Below are positions 23,303-37,664 of a stretch of DNA of 64,000 nucleotides, one piece after another. Source of the stretch: Dasyornis broadbenti (lineage: Eukaryota > Chordata > Aves > Passeriformes > Dasyornithidae); NCBI GenBank assembly GCA_013397935.1, contig VZRN01006399.1, positions 728,315 through 792,314 on the forward strand, written 5' to 3'. The notes below the pieces were generated by a model. It did not search any database. It was not told where the DNA came from and saw only the letters and a program-made list of their open reading frames with translations. The position numbers and the translations under genes are program-made. Position 1 is the first letter of the stretch, and the number at the start of each line of letters is the position of its first letter.

Positions 23303-26300
23303 TGCTACTTCTGTTTTGTTTGGTTTTGTTTCCTTGCAAATCTCTGGAGAGAATCCTTGCATAGATACAAAGGATATGTAAGCCTTATTATTATACTCGG
23401 ACTGGAGTAGACCTTCATCTTTTTCAAAGACCTTGTCCTTCTAATGTTTTGCCAGACGCTCACAAAGAACAGTAAATTGAGGAGATTAAAAAATCCCAAA
23501 ACAAAACCAGAACATCACAAAACAAAAGATCTCCAAACTTTATGTCCTTTCGCATTCCAGAAATCTGGAAAAATCAGCTGGGAACCAGCTGAGTTAGCCA
23601 ACTTTACACAATGTAATACTAAGAAAGAAAGATTAAACAGCACATCTGCTGAATCTCCCCATCAGCCATTTCAATGAAATTGGAAACCACAGACGTTTTT
23701 CAGCTATTTACACAGCAAAAAGCTCAAAGCCTTCAGAAGGTAAATTCCACAAGGTAAATTATACACTTCACATCTTTTATACTAATGGTTGGTCTGCTGA
23801 CAGCTATCAGGTGATAATTCGTTAGCCTTTTATATAAACAACACTTAAAAGCCATCACATGGAGTATTATAGCTGAATCAGTGAATATTTTTGCTTTAAA
23901 CCTCCATTATTTCTGCAAAGGAGAAGTATTTTGTTTTACTCTGATTACTTGGGTACCTTAAGGTTTGTCTGATTTCTCTATTAATCCTAATTCTTATAAG
24001 AATAGATGAAACTTTTAGTTTCTAAATCTAATATAGAGAGAGCAGCTCTGAGAGTAGGAATAGACTTTTTGATTTTTGTTGGGAGTTTTCATTCTCTACA
24101 TGACACAACATGAGTTTGGTCACTAAGGCTCTGGTCTAAGGTGAATTTTTTAATGGGACTCTTAACAGCGTAGCATAAAGAGTTACATTCTGGTTAGCAG
24201 CCGCACACTGCAGGCTGACCTGAACATAAGTGATTTTCTCTTTTCTTAAGCATATTTGTCTCTTTATCCTCACAAGACATGTGGTTGAATCACTTGACTG
24301 TTTGCAGACAGGAAAGGCTGTCCAAAATACAGTGTGATGAATTGCAAGGATGCCCCTCGAGGGAGCACACTGCTGACCCTCAGGCCAGTCTGTGCTGGAT
24401 GCTGTTTGAAAATCTGCTAGCAAAGGCAGGCTAGTTTTGGAGCAGGGGCCTCTGCCTCTTACATGACCAGCAGATGGTAGATTTATAAGCACTGTTGTGC
24501 CCAGCTTAACGTGAATTCAAACTATGGTACATGAGCCAGAGCTGCCTGGGAATCTGCTTGGTTCTGTCTTGGGCTGTTCCCTAGATTGACATTGAGCAAA
24601 TTCTTCCCAGTGTTTTCTAGAATGAACCACAACAGAGAGTGTAAATCAAGTAACTGATTTGGTTTTGCTGATTATCATTGTTATTTAGCAAATATGAAAT
24701 ACAAAAATATTTTCATGGGCTATTAGCTGTATTCTTGAAGTTACAAGATTTGCTATTTTGTTAAAATCTCCTTGTTGATGTTTTTTCCATTGGAGCCACC
24801 ATCAGCAAGCATTCCAGTTCTGCACAGGGTTTTTCACAGCATCGTCTTTACTTGCATGTCATTTCTGCATTTTCTGTCAAAAGGAGATATATTAACAACC
24901 TAGGGACTGAAAGAATAAATCCACTTTGACATTCTTACAATAAGGCAAAAAATATCTATGACCCGGCAATCTGAATTAAAAATCACAGAAAAAATTTAAC
25001 TTCATCTATTTAAACTCTAGAAAAATAAAATCTGGATTGTTTGTTGCAAATATTTATTTCTAGGGTTAAGTGTCATATGTCTTCATTTGGTAAATCTTTT
25101 ATTTAATTCAGGGGTTTAGGAAGTGGAAATGGGATTTGGTGCAGGTTTCATATATCTCTGCACTTAGTAATCAAAAATGACAGAACTATAAGTAAACACT
25201 ATCTAATGTATAAGAGCAAATTTTTTATTCTGACAGAAATTAAATTATTTAAATGTACACTTCTTTTGCTATGAACTTTGTGTCTTTAGGTTAACAGAAA
25301 AACAGAGACAATGTTTGGTACTTTGTAATGTAACATTTTTTAAGGATACAATTTGTTATTTTTATTATACTAGACATCTGATGTCAGTAAAGAACAGCTT
25401 TACTTCAGTGTTCAGCAGTTGTGTGTGAGCTTCACTTACCTCTCTGGCAAATTATGGTCTTTCTGCAGAACTAATTTTAGGGTATAGGGCAATTTTGCTC
25501 TAGGGTAACTCTAGCAATGACTTCCAGAGGAATATTTTTTAAGACTAAAAGTTTCAGTCTCTGTTTCAAAATTGTTGTGGAAGCGACTACTACTACAATA
25601 AGAACTACTGTTCCCTCAGGTGTTTTTGGAAGTGACTGCATAGATTTGATCTCAACTTCAGCATGAAACTGGAAATGCTTTGAGGTTCAAGATGATGTTC
25701 CACTTGGTTACTGCAGCATTATTTTATACACACCACTTATGACACCATTTTACATTTAATTTTGTAATAGGTAGCTATTCTGCTGTTTTCAGTAGCAGTT
25801 ATATTTGGAATCCACACTCTTGGTTCATTTCTGCAGCTTATTGCTTACTAGAGGTTTTTCTGGGACCTTTGTGGTGCTTTTCTTGGAAATTCTTTTTCAG
25901 TATCACCTTTTCCCTAGGTGTTTTCAAATTCCCTCTCTGTGGCTATAAGGCAAACAATGTCTACCACAAGAATTAACCATAAAGGATTACTCACTTCCTT
26001 TCCATACACAGACTTCAGGAACTGAGATGGGGAGGGGATACAGTCAGGAATTTATTTTTGCCTGATATAATTGGGACTGGTAAAGAGGTCAAGAAAGCAG
26101 AGATGGGGTTTTTTTGTTTGTTTGTTTTTGGTTTTTTGGTGGTTTTTTTTGTTTGTTTGGTTGGTCTTTTTGTATGGTATTTCTTCTTCTGAGTTGAAAA
26201 CCTGACCTGCACATCTAATGAATCTCTGTCTGGTTGGATCTCCTATGGTCCAGCCAGCTGCCTCTGCAGCAGCAGGAACAACATAAATTCTTGTAGAAAT

Positions 26301-27095
26301 GGGCTGGCTAGTACCTCCTGCATGGTGGTCTCTGACCCACAATCATTCCCACCCTCCACAACATCTGGCATCCAGGGTAATACAGTGGGTCAGAACTATT
26401 TGCATTTACTCCTCTTTGTACTGTTTGAGACCTGTGCAGGTCTGAACTGAAAAGTAATTTAACCAGAATAGCCTCAAGAGGGATGTGGTCCAACCTCGTC
26501 TACCAGAGACAAATAAAGGATGCTTTTTTCTGTTAATTTGAAATAGGATTTAAGAACTCTAACCATTTTTCTGTCCTTGTAAAACATAATTGTTTTGTTG
26601 TTCTCTTTCATTTAACATTTCCATTTCTTCCACAGTCAAGAGTCTTGATGGAGCTGGAGCCTGATCTGCTCATCCTATTCACCTGAATACCTCCAGGAAA
26701 AGAAAGTGTACCACTGATGGCAGCATATTCCTGGTTCTCTGTTGCTATGCTCTGCCATAAATGAGGACTGGTCATGGTCATCAACTACACATAGCACAGT
26801 GTTATAAGCTGGAATTTGCTCAATCTCTCCATGGCATTTCCAGGTTATATTATTAACCTTTTTAAAGCACTCAATTAATTGCTACTCAGAAATATTTAAA
26901 CATATTAAAGTACACCACGTTTCAAAAGTTTACAGTTTTCTGATTTTCTTTTTAGCATCTTTTGCAAAACCAATGTGAAATACAACTAAAAAACCTGTAA
27001 GACTCTCAGTCTTTCATCAAATTTAGGAATCAACTGATCTTGACAAAACCTTTGGACTGTAATAATTTTTCTGCAGACATTACCTTTGTTTCCCA
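23303..27095. other. Non-coding AT-rich stretch
   Basis: No exon or RNA gene recognised. The block is AT-rich, especially 24700-25400. A T-rich GTTT-repeat patch lies at 26107-26169. Confidence 0.4.
26107..26169 (+). repeat. T-rich (GTTT)n low-complexity tract
   Basis: The tract is almost entirely T and G, with GTTTGTTTGTTT at its start and again after a GGTGG interruption. The complementary strand reads as an A-rich (AAAC)n run, which gives the Lys/Thr-rich minus open frames there. Confidence 0.8.
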
Positions 27096-27990
27096 AGCCA
27101 AACACCCTGAGTCAAAAGCATTCAGCACTAATTCTGCTGCCAGACCCTGAACACCTTCCCCTGACTCTACAGAACAGCAGAAGTGAACACTCAACTGTTT
27201 CATATGCCATGTTTTCTATATTAGACTTTTGTTCCTAGAAATCACAAGGGAAAGGTGCCAGCAGAAGAAGCAGAGCACAAGACAAACCACAGAAATGTTC
27301 AGGTAGGGATGAGCCAGGAGACAGGGATCACCCTGGTTCACCTACACACATGGCAGCAGCATCACGTGACCATAACACAATCTAGAAACTATCTGTACAA
27401 GAGGCAGCAAGATGTAGGCGACTTCATTTTTAAAGGTGGAGTTTCTGGCCCAGAGGTGCTGTGCAAGGGAATTGGGGCCCCTTCAGGCCCTGCTCTGACA
27501 CAGAAAACACCTGGTGGGGCACAAGCTGGCTGCCTGTCTGATGTGTGGCTGTGGATGACACTCACTTGGGGCAGGGTGGCAGGTCACTTGTGGGCATAGA
27601 AAAGACTGAGAGGTGCCAGCCAAGGTCCCCTGAAGCACATCTCCCTGCTTTCATCTTTCCTTCCTGGCCTACGAGTGTTTTACTTCAAAGACATCCTGGC
27701 CCTGGGCAGCATTTTCCCTGAGAAAAAGGCCCATTTGTGCAGCAGAGCTCAGTCTCTCCCAGCCCAGGAGCCAAAGCCACAGGAGGCTGGCACAGGCTGC
27801 AGGCAGAGCTGCACTGGGCTGGGGACACGGCACCGGGCACTGCTTCCATTTGTACTTGTGCCTCACTGAATTCATACCTTTCTGATGATGAACAGGATGG
27901 GGTGACATTCAGCCACAGATCAGGAGAACAAAGGCCACAGTCAGCAAAGGCAATCACATGAGTGGGATTTCCAGAAACAACCAGTTCTTT
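27096..27990 (+). repeat. Left arm of a near-identical 895 bp inverted repeat
   Basis: This block is the reverse complement of 59824-60718; paired positions always add up to 87814, so there is no indel between the arms. From about 27122 to 27977 I noted only one substitution (27201 against 60613). The outermost bases on each side diverge more: four differences in the first 32 bases, two in the last 14. Beyond the arms the flanks are unrelated. No CR1 or LTR landmark is evident and I do not recognise the family. The core is GC-richer than its surroundings. The open frames at 27255-27599 (plus) and 27685-27957 (minus) are shared exactly by both arms, but they overlap others and I do not call them genes. 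Confidence 0.93.
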
Positions 27991-30900
27991 TGCCAGATAC
28001 CACTGAATGTGGATCGAGTTTTTAAAAAGTTAAACAGGAAGGCCCAAACAAACCAAACCCATACTGTGCTTTGTTTTCAGATTACTGAGAAAGATTTAAC
28101 AGCCTCTATGCAATGCTGGATGAACTGATGAAGATACAATAAATGTATCTTCAATCTTGATGCTGTATAAAAATTAGCAGCAGTTTGAAGACGACCAACT
28201 CTACTTGTCTCCTGATGGCTTTAGCTGATTAAGTAGTCTATCATTCTGTGGATTTGCCTGATATGCTCACCCATTAGTATTTCCTGAACCGAACTGAAAC
28301 AGATTTAACACAATAGTTAAAAAAAAAAAGAAGGCAGAACAGACATCTCATATATAGGGATTTTTAAGTTTATGAAATATTTGATGGTGTTGGGATAAAA
28401 GTAATGTCATTCTAAGGCAGAATGGGAATTCTGCTCAACACAGCTTCAGAACAGCTTGGAACATGTGTGCATGTTTGTTGGAAAACTGCTGCTGCCAGAC
28501 CAAACCACAGAGTTGTGCCTGGTCAGGGAGCAGATGCAGGGGGAAGGAAGACCTGGTATGGGATATAAGGGGTGTGTGGAAGAACTAACCCACTTACAGC
28601 AGAGCTACTTTGCTGCAAAGCTGTTGGGGGTCATCTGGCTCTACTGGTCTTCACTAGCTTTTCCAGGCATCCTTACCATGTGAAGAAAAGATAAGGCTTT
28701 CCTATGAGCCTGCCGGCATGCATTTTTTTGGACCTGAGATTTCATTGGGACAGTACCTCTGAAGGGAAGATGTACAATTTCTGGCCATGGGACCTGGACA
28801 ATGGTCTATCTTAGAAGAATTGCTTCAAAAGTATTAATGTCTGCACAAGATAGCTTGTAGCTACAGATGCGATCTTCCTACTAAATTTTGTCTTTTCTGT
28901 ATGCGGAAAATTCAATTACCTCTTTCTGTTGCTAAATGACAGAACATGCGCCCATGTGATGAGCCCACATGTCCTAAACCAGAGGTTCCGCAGTACTGCT
29001 TTTGACAGTTTAGGACCACATACCCTACCTCAAGCCTGCTTCCACTTTTGGAGTTTGTCCACTGCAGTTAGCAGGCTCACCAGCAAGCTTATTGGTGCCA
29101 GACCTGTAGCACTGAAACAATAAAGATGATGCTAGTGTCCCCAGGCTGGTATTTACACAGTGAAAAAACTGCGTAGATAGGAATGCCTTGCTCTTGCCTG
29201 GGTCCCAGTGGAAGAACTGTCACAACCACCCATGTTGCACAGAGGAGAGACAGAGGGGGTGAGCACTGACCCTGGGGAGGTGAAAGCTGAAGACCTGTGG
29301 AACAGTTCTATAGTGACTGTTCTGCTGGCACTGGACTCACAAATACCTCTTTCTATCATGTGCTTTAAAAGTACCTGGCCAGTTCAGATCTTTTAAAGGT
29401 AACTTGTAAGCCACCCTCTAGCAAAAGAACATTGTTAAGTGAATTTCCATGTCACATAGAGAGGTCGTAATGAAAAATACACTATAATACTGTGTAACCA
29501 AACACATGGCAAAGGAAGCCATATAATATTATTGTATGCAAAGCTAGAGCAGGACAGAGATTGGTCATTGTATCCACCATTCAACCCTTCTGCATATACA
29601 TATATATATATATGTATATAAATTCATATATATATATATATATGGGACCCTTGAGGGCTAATGACCAAGAATTAAATTTTTAAAAATCACTACTAAGCAA
29701 ACATTCCTACAGTTTGGGCAGTATCCATCCTATTGGGACTGTTTTTAGAGAATTGCTCGTTTTATGGATGTGCTTCAGCTCACACGCTTTGGACTGCTCT
29801 TTGTTTGAACCTTTCCTGCTGGAGAGTAAGTAATAAGTCATCCTTCACTTGCAATGCCAGAACTTTTAAGGCCTTCAGTTTTCTGTGGGATGCAGTATCT
29901 GTACCAGTCACTTTGTTTTCAGCTCTGTAAAACTTACTCTTGTTTCTAACACAACTTTTAGCAATGAATAAAGAGAAGCAAAGAAGGCAAAGGGGTCCAG
30001 AGGTAAACAGAGAAAAGCTGTGCCATAGCAAACTGGAGTAGAAAGAGCTCACGCTCCTTGGCAAGTGGTACATGAAACAAGAGGCAGGCTTTGAATTGTC
30101 AGGGGGCATCTGCAGTGATTCTCTGGCAAGACACAAGAAGAAGAACCTTAAGGTTCAGCACAAAACTTGAAGTATCTCCAACCAGCTGGAGAAATTTGCA
30201 TCAGAGAGCATCAGGTCTGTTCATTTGGCAATGATCTGGAGGCATAATGGTACCTGGGGCTCTGCCAGTGACCACTGCACCTCGGCAGTGGTGCAGGCAT
30301 GCATCCAACCCTCCAAGTGGGCTTTTATCAGCAGAGCTATGTTCTTGGAGGTGTGGTGATGTGGTGTGCTGGTAAAAACACTGATGGAGTAGCTAGAAAG
30401 CCAAACTGCCCTTTCTTTTACTACAGTTTAGATGACTGTAGGGTTGAAAGTAATTTAATGCTGTTAAAAGCAACAGGAAAACCTTTTATCAGAGTCAAGG
30501 AAGTGCAGCATCAATACATATAAAAATATGTACTCATATATGCATCTCGCAGAGACTGGAAAACACACATTTTCTCAGTGCCTGTGGCTATAAAGGATTA
30601 CTCATCCTCTAGCACAAATACTCATTAAACAAATGTTCCACAAGCACTTCCCTGCATCTCACAGTTTGATGCTGGTAAAACCTGCATTCTTGGTTGGCTT
30701 GGTCCAGCTTTACACTAGCTCCACTTCATAGGGAGTGAAGTGCTGGAATGTCGCTTCAGTCCAGCAGTGCCTCTCTAAATTATTGTCAAGTTCGCCTTTA
30801 CTGGTGGTCTGCTAGGAGACCTCTGAAGCAGAGACCCATCGATGCCACTGTGCTGTTTCTCACCAGAACCTCCATATCTCATCCACAGCTCACAGTAAGC

Positions 30901-33900
30901 AAGAGTAGCTAATGCCCTTGACTCTACTGTCCATATAGAACAGTTCCAGATGCATCTATCCCCAGGAAACTTAATTTGTAAATGTGTAGGTACCCAGATG
31001 TTTATGGGTGTTCGTCTACCCCCAGAAGAACTGTTAGCACCTAAATGCCTTAGAGAACATCTCATGTATTGAAATCCCAGTGAAACAGCTCAGGCAGAGG
31101 ACCCGCCTTTGGATGTGAAGTTAAACCTCAGAAGCAATATTATGAGATTCTGAAGGAATACTTTCCTCTTTCTCCAGCTACTTGCATAAATGGGGAAACT
31201 GTGAATAAAAGGTAGTTTTAAATCACTGGACTTCCATAGATTGTACCGGACAAAATGCCTATTTATGTATGTTTCAGCAACACTTCTGTGAAATTGTGTT
31301 TCTCAATAGGTAAAGGAGTGGTTTTGTTACAAAATTATCATTGTTCTTGTCAAAAAATTCCAAAGCCAGTACAAGTCCTTGGATATATAACTACCAATAA
31401 CAATTTAACATCATGAAAAATAATACAATGCTGTGAAATCCAGCTATATCAGATTTTAATATTCCAAATTTCACTCTTCAAAGTCACAGTCTCACAGAGA
31501 CCCTGTGTGTGGCGAACAAGGCTGCTACAGGTCAGCAGTGCCAAAGAAGCAGCTGTTTTTTGAGTCACAGACATCTCCCAAACAAAGCAAAAGAAGGAAA
31601 GAGGAGACACTTTATTTCAACTGACAATGTTTTAAAGCACTTTTTTCACTACAAAAAAATGTGAGTGGTGAAAGCAGAGGGCAGGCTACAGTGCCAGACA
31701 GAAAAATAGATGAGGGGTGGTGGAGTTCTACACGGGAATACAGTAAGACAGCAATCCCATGAGTATCAGAGGCTGCAGCCTGTCTTCCCGTGCACAGACT
31801 CAACCCCACAGCTGGTGTGCAATTCCTGCTCCAGTTCACATGATGGCTCTATCTGTACCTTCAGATTGCTAGACCACAAGCACTGGCTTTGTGCTTGAGT
31901 ATAAAAATGGTGCAAACACACTGCTTGTTTGAAAAAAAAAAAAGAAAGAAGAAAACCCAATGAACAAAAGCAGCAGAAAACCTTTCTTAAAGGGATCGCA
32001 GGGACCGTAGCATTATTAGCATTGGAATATGATTGGCTGGGTGGATGGGGATGTGCCTTCTATAGCTACTATGAAAGTGTCTAAGATTACAAAATGTAGG
32101 GAATTCTGCAACAGGAGACATTCAAATTGAAGCCCCTCCTCTAAATCACAAAGAAAAAAATCTGACTTTTGATAGATGCCTGAACAACCAGGTTAGAAAG
32201 GTGTTTACTGGTGCCTTCTTCTCCCAGAGCTTTGCAACATTTAAGTCATAGGGGAAATTTCTGTATTTCTGGAAGGGGAAAAACCTCCCAATGTTTACAG
32301 GGAAAATTATGATCTCAGCTTCAACTTCAGGCTGCTTCAGCTGTCTCCACTCCTCCCACTACACCATTTTTTCTCTGTAGGTAAACACTTTCCAGCAGAA
32401 ATACCGTTTCTCCTGCTCCCTGCACCAGCACACCTGGAGTGACCATGATGTTGCAATCACTACACCCATGCTGCTGACTTACAAATGCTGTCTGCCTGGA
32501 CCCTCAAATTGACAGCTAAACACAGCTGGCTATGAGGAACTGCAACAAAGAGGACATGGGGGAAAAAAAGCACAAAAAGCAGAAGTGGCACATTCATTTC
32601 TTCCCAAATTCTACCTGCTTTCTTTTCCTTTATCTCTTCAGCAAGTCATTCACCCTCCTTAGTCATGTTCTTGTGATGGAGTTTCTTATCAGTGACCTCT
32701 CTCCAAAGTTTCCTTCAGTGATAATTGTCCTTTCCCCCCAAAAATGTCTGTATTTTCCACAAGTCACTTCACTGTGGACCAAAAATATGACCGTCAGCCA
32801 CAGCTTAGCACTGTTTTTCGGTTGTCAATGAGGTGTTTCTCACAAAGCAGGAGAATGAAAAAATTATAATTTCACTAAACTTGGCTGCTTGTTATTTTCC
32901 TTACTGTTCCTCAGGCCCAAAGGAGTTTCAGACGTCTCTCATGCCATAGCCACAGTATTCAGATCACAACCATATGCTTTAGACCTAAGGCCCTGTTAAT
33001 CAATGTTTCTGACATTTCTTGTCTCTTCATCCATTTCCTGGTATCACACACCATCAGACAGAGAGTATCACAGCAAGCAGATAACTCCACTGAAATCTCA
33101 GAGGAAGTGCTGTCCTGCTCTGCCTCCCATTACTGTTTCAGAGTTGTGGAAAACAGGGTACTGTGAGTTTAGCTGGTGGCCAGTTTAAAGCAGCAGAAAC
33201 CTCACAGTTCACACCAAAGCTGAGGGTAACTGTGCAGGTAGCACTGCCTGCTGCAATGACACAACATGGACAGGGTACAGACACGGTGCTCTACTCGCAG
33301 TTTCTTTACATGACTAGCTAAGAGATTTAGTAGAGACCTATGATCTCCTCTTGCTGAGAACCAGTGTAAGGCATGCAGCTACAGAGTACACAGTATTTTA
33401 GTATTTTTTTCATAGATATAATACCCTTCAGTGTAACATTCACACTAATAATTTTCAGCAAACAATTAAAAATAAATAATGCATTAATTCCCACTGAATG
33501 GAATATTTCTATTTTCTACCTACTCTCAAAATGTACCACTCTAATCACAAGCAGAGGAGTGGCTAAATAGCCATGGGAAATACCCCTATCTTTAACAAGC
33601 ACTTCATGTAACCTTCTCATTCACCAACATAGTGTAAAATCAATCTGTAATATGAAAACCAGGCCTTGATCACAGACAGGTATGTGTGACAGAACCAGCT
33701 GTTAATCCACAAAAGATAGTTATCAGAAAAGAAAGGAATAGCATTGTCTAAATCAGCGCTCACAATACAAAATTGACAGTCAAATGATAACAGCTCTAGT
33801 TTCATGTTTTTACCAATTCTGTGGCAGTCAGGACAACACCTAGAATCTCTGTTCCCCATGCTTTCTTGTGGCAAAGTGTTTTGGGTTCTCTGGGAAAGAA

Positions 33901-36900
33901 GATGTTGTATAAAGAACACATAAAGATTGACAGGCATTGGAGTAAAATTATCGTCTATATTCACAACCAGACACAAGGTTTTTCCCTTCAAATGTCTGGT
34001 AAGGGGCATTTGAAGAAAAATAACCCTGGCTAAGCAGCAAAGAAAACATTATAAGAATTCTGTTGTACAAAGGGAAGCAAGAGCATTGGGTACTGACACA
34101 TTTTTTCCCAGGTACAAAGGACAAGCAGCCATTCAAAAGCAAAAAAAGAAATGAATACAGAAATACCTAAAAATGTAGTTTGTCCATAACATCTACGTTT
34201 CTTTTTCTGAAAAGCAAAATCTGGTTTAATAATGGGGTTTTTAAAATGAAGCTCCATACTTATTTTTCAAAACCTCTGACAAGATATTGTGTTTATCAGT
34301 ATTTTTTAAAAGGACAGCTCTATAAATAATTCAAAGGGGTACTAGTGCACAGAGGCAAACATACAGACCCTGACCACCAACATGTATTCAAGTCCCATAT
34401 CCAAAACACCTGGTTTCTCTTTTCCTTCCCTAAAGGCACTTGCCTCAGACTTACCTTACAAGCAAAACTTAACGGCATTACCTTGGTGCAAACCCTAATG
34501 TACTTCTGCAACATCTTGGGACCTATTAACCTTATGCTTTTCTTTCTTAATCAGATTTTATGGCTTTGGTTTTGTCTTCGTTTTTCTCCAAGGGAAGCGT
34601 ACATTTTAAAAAAGAAATCTAAAGAAGTTAAGGATACTGTTCCTCCCTAAGCCTGACACAGCATTTTTAGAAACTGCAGCTTCAAAATAACAGCAGGCCT
34701 TCAATGTTCTCTCAGGAAAATGCTCAGTCTTGATATCAAAACATTTTTAAAAGAGCTCAACAATTACACTAAAGGATGCCTCTAATGGGTCTCAGGCCAC
34801 TTCCTCATTATCAAGTGGGATCTTTAATTGTAACTGTGGTAATGCTTCCCCTACTGACATAAAAATTGCTGTCTGCAATGCAGCCTTTGACAAGCTGAAA
34901 TTGCAGAGGTTCTGTCACTTGCTTTCATTTGCTGATCCCTTGACTGAAAATCTACTGGCGAAGACCATCTCACAAGCAAGTATCTGATAACCCTTCCTGT
35001 CAGACACACTTGAAAGATTAATAGCCATGAGTGCTGGTCTTGAGCCACTGACAGTCTGTTAAGAGTTCCATGGAGAAATGCAAAGGCTAGACAAGAAATG
35101 GATTCTGTGATTCTGAAAAATACGTTCTTAAATGTGATGGCAAGTGTCTTAAGAACCTGTAGGAAATCATGACAAAAGGCAGATTCAATGACTGGTAGCA
35201 GAAGAAGCAGTTCCTTCTCAAAATTCCAATAACAAAAGAGCCAGTCACATTTGGGATGGTGTTATGAAGCAATCTGGGGCAATTTGACTCCTCACTGTAT
35301 TTTTTAAAATTTGAACTCACCCTAGAGTTTTTTCTTAGATCAATAATTTATTGTGAAGAATTAAAAAGTTGTGTTGGTGTCAGGTTGCAAGATAGGGACT
35401 AAGGTTGCTTTAACAGGCATTTCTTTATCTCTTTCTGATTTTCCTGCTGCTGAACAGAAAGTTCCAAATTTAAAGTACATCCATACACCTTTTCTGTTTT
35501 GATTTGAAATGTGAATGGACCAATGCAAAAGAGCAAATGTCACAGCAAGCACATTTGAAATTCTCAGGCTGGAAGACCTATTAATTAGAATGTATTTCCT
35601 TGGGGTTTAACTGATTTTGTTTTTCCCCCACAAAAAAAGAGCCATGCCTCCCCCCACTCCCTCCAAAGAGGAAAAAAAATTGCAATCATATACTCCCACA
35701 GGATGTTGAGTCCATTGGGAAAAAGGCAAAATTAATACAAGATAATAAAGGTAACACAGTAAAAGTCAAACAATGGTATGTTTGCTCAGGGACGTCAAAG
35801 GTAGGAATGAGAATAATTCCTATTGGTTTTGAAAGCTGCTTTTATACTTTGAGAAACAAGAACTGATTATAGTGATTTGCACTTGTGGATGGCAGAAAAG
35901 GAAACTGCTGCTTCTGCAGTTTCAAGACTTGTATTTTTTGTCTGTGATTTCCCAGCAGCCAGTAGACAGATTTCTACAGCTGTGAGAAAGGCTAAGATTG
36001 AAGTGAAGACTTCCCCATGATAATTAAAGATCAGCACATTTTTGCAAAAGTCAGGCAACAGCAAATTTAGCATATAAACTACAAACTGCAAAAACAGTAA
36101 TAAATTCTTGCTAACACACACAAGGACCTTTAATTAGCAGCCCCTAATACAGAGCATTACAGACATACGTACTTTCATTCTCAGCACAGTTTCTTTAAAG
36201 AACGTAAATGGATAAGAGCATGAATGTGGTGTGAAGAGAATGGTTTAAGAGGACATCTTGGAAAGCTAACTGTAAACGTCTGAGACTCAAAGGCTTTTGT
36301 TATCTGAATGAATCTAAACATTATCTTGATTCTCACTTAAAATCTTATGTTCATTATGCACGCCTGCATAAACCTGTTTCCTCTATTCATATGAACACCA
36401 AGGTTTGGCTTGTAAACCTTCTCTATGCACTGCACGTCTCCCAGATACTGTTTGTGCTGTGTCCGTTTCCCAGAAGACCAGAGTCCTGGGAAAACACATT
36501 CCTCAGGGAAGTGTGAGTCTCCTTTTGCTTACATGTCATAATCATTCTGGACCAGCAGCTCTTGGAGAAGGCCTGTTTGTGGAAAGATTGCACTTGTATT
36601 AATTTTCTCTTCAATACAAAGAGATGAGTTCAGAGAATGTCACTGTTCTTATCAGTTAAGAAATACTCCTGTGATTCTCTATGGCAACAACCTCCAGCTC
36701 CACTGATTTTCTGATTCTCATAACAGGTTTTAGAATTAACAGTCTCCAAAAGAGTATTGAAAAAAGCGTTTGTTCTACAATTCTTTAAACAGGTCTGCAG
36801 AGAAGAGTCTGCAGGGGTGCTGAAAGAGTTTAGATAACAAGTAGATCTATGAACACTGGGTTCAATCAAGCCTAGCTTTCCTTGGATTTGTATCTTGTGT

Positions 36901-37339
36901 CTGACCTGAATTCCTAACAGAACTAGAGTAACTCTGTTACACGAACTCAGCTCTTAGAAGGCACTGGAGACTAATCACATACTAAGTAGTAAAACATTTT
37001 CATTGCTATTTGCTTGCAAGAGGCAGAGAGAATTGACTGTGCAATGGATTCTACTGTATTGAAAGTTTCCTAAAGCTTGGGCAAAATAACCCTTGCTAGT
37101 GCAATGGGGTCTGACAAGCAGAGGCTGGATTCTTACCCTTTCTACCTGCTTTCACCAAACTCAAATCATGACAATTTTACGATTACTGTTGCTCTTGAAT
37201 GTGCCTATAGGTAAAGACATTATTATGGAGAGACAGAGTTTGTAACAGGGTCGTTTCTCTAGAAAACATAAAACTAGAGACAGTTACAAGAAGTAGCGCA
37301 GAAGCAACCTTTGGACACACTGATCCGAAGTTTATGGAT
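27991..37339. other. Long non-coding stretch, no gene recognised
   Basis: No exon with splice support and no RNA gene seen. ORFs up to 130 codons (for example 33617-34009 on the minus strand) have no family resemblance. Simple repeats are listed separately. The block lies beyond the apparent 3' end of SUSD1, so it is presumably intergenic. Confidence 0.4.
29592..29643. repeat. (AT)n dinucleotide repeat
   Basis: Two TA/AT runs separated by a short GTATATAAATTC interruption. The sequence is nearly self-complementary and could form a cruciform or hairpin. Confidence 0.9.
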
Positions 37340-37664
37340 GAGGGCAGTGGGGATAAGCAGAGGGGGAGATACTGATCTCCTCTCTCTGGTGAGCAGCGAT
37401 GGGACATAAAGAAATGGAATGAAGCTGAATCAGGGGAAGCTTCAGTTGAACATCAGGCAAAGGGTTCTTCAGTGAGAGGGTGGTATACCATGGAATAGGT
37501 CCCTAGAGAAGCAGTCACAGCACCAAGCCTGTCTGAGTTCAAGAAACTCTTGGACATGGTCATAGGGTTTAGTTTTAAGTAGTCGTGTGAGAAGCAGGGA
37601 GCTGGACTTAATAGTCCATATGGGTCCCTTCCAACTTGAAATTTTCTATGGTTCTATGATTCTA
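37340..37664 (+). mobile_element. CR1 LINE 3' end, truncated
   Basis: The CR1 3' section is recognisable from the GATCTCCTCTCTCTGGTGA block through GGTCCCTTCCAACTTG to the terminal short repeats ending TTCTATGATTCTA at 37664, so the element points rightwards. It is strongly 5'-truncated, as nearly all CR1 copies are. The left edge is approximate. Confidence 0.85.
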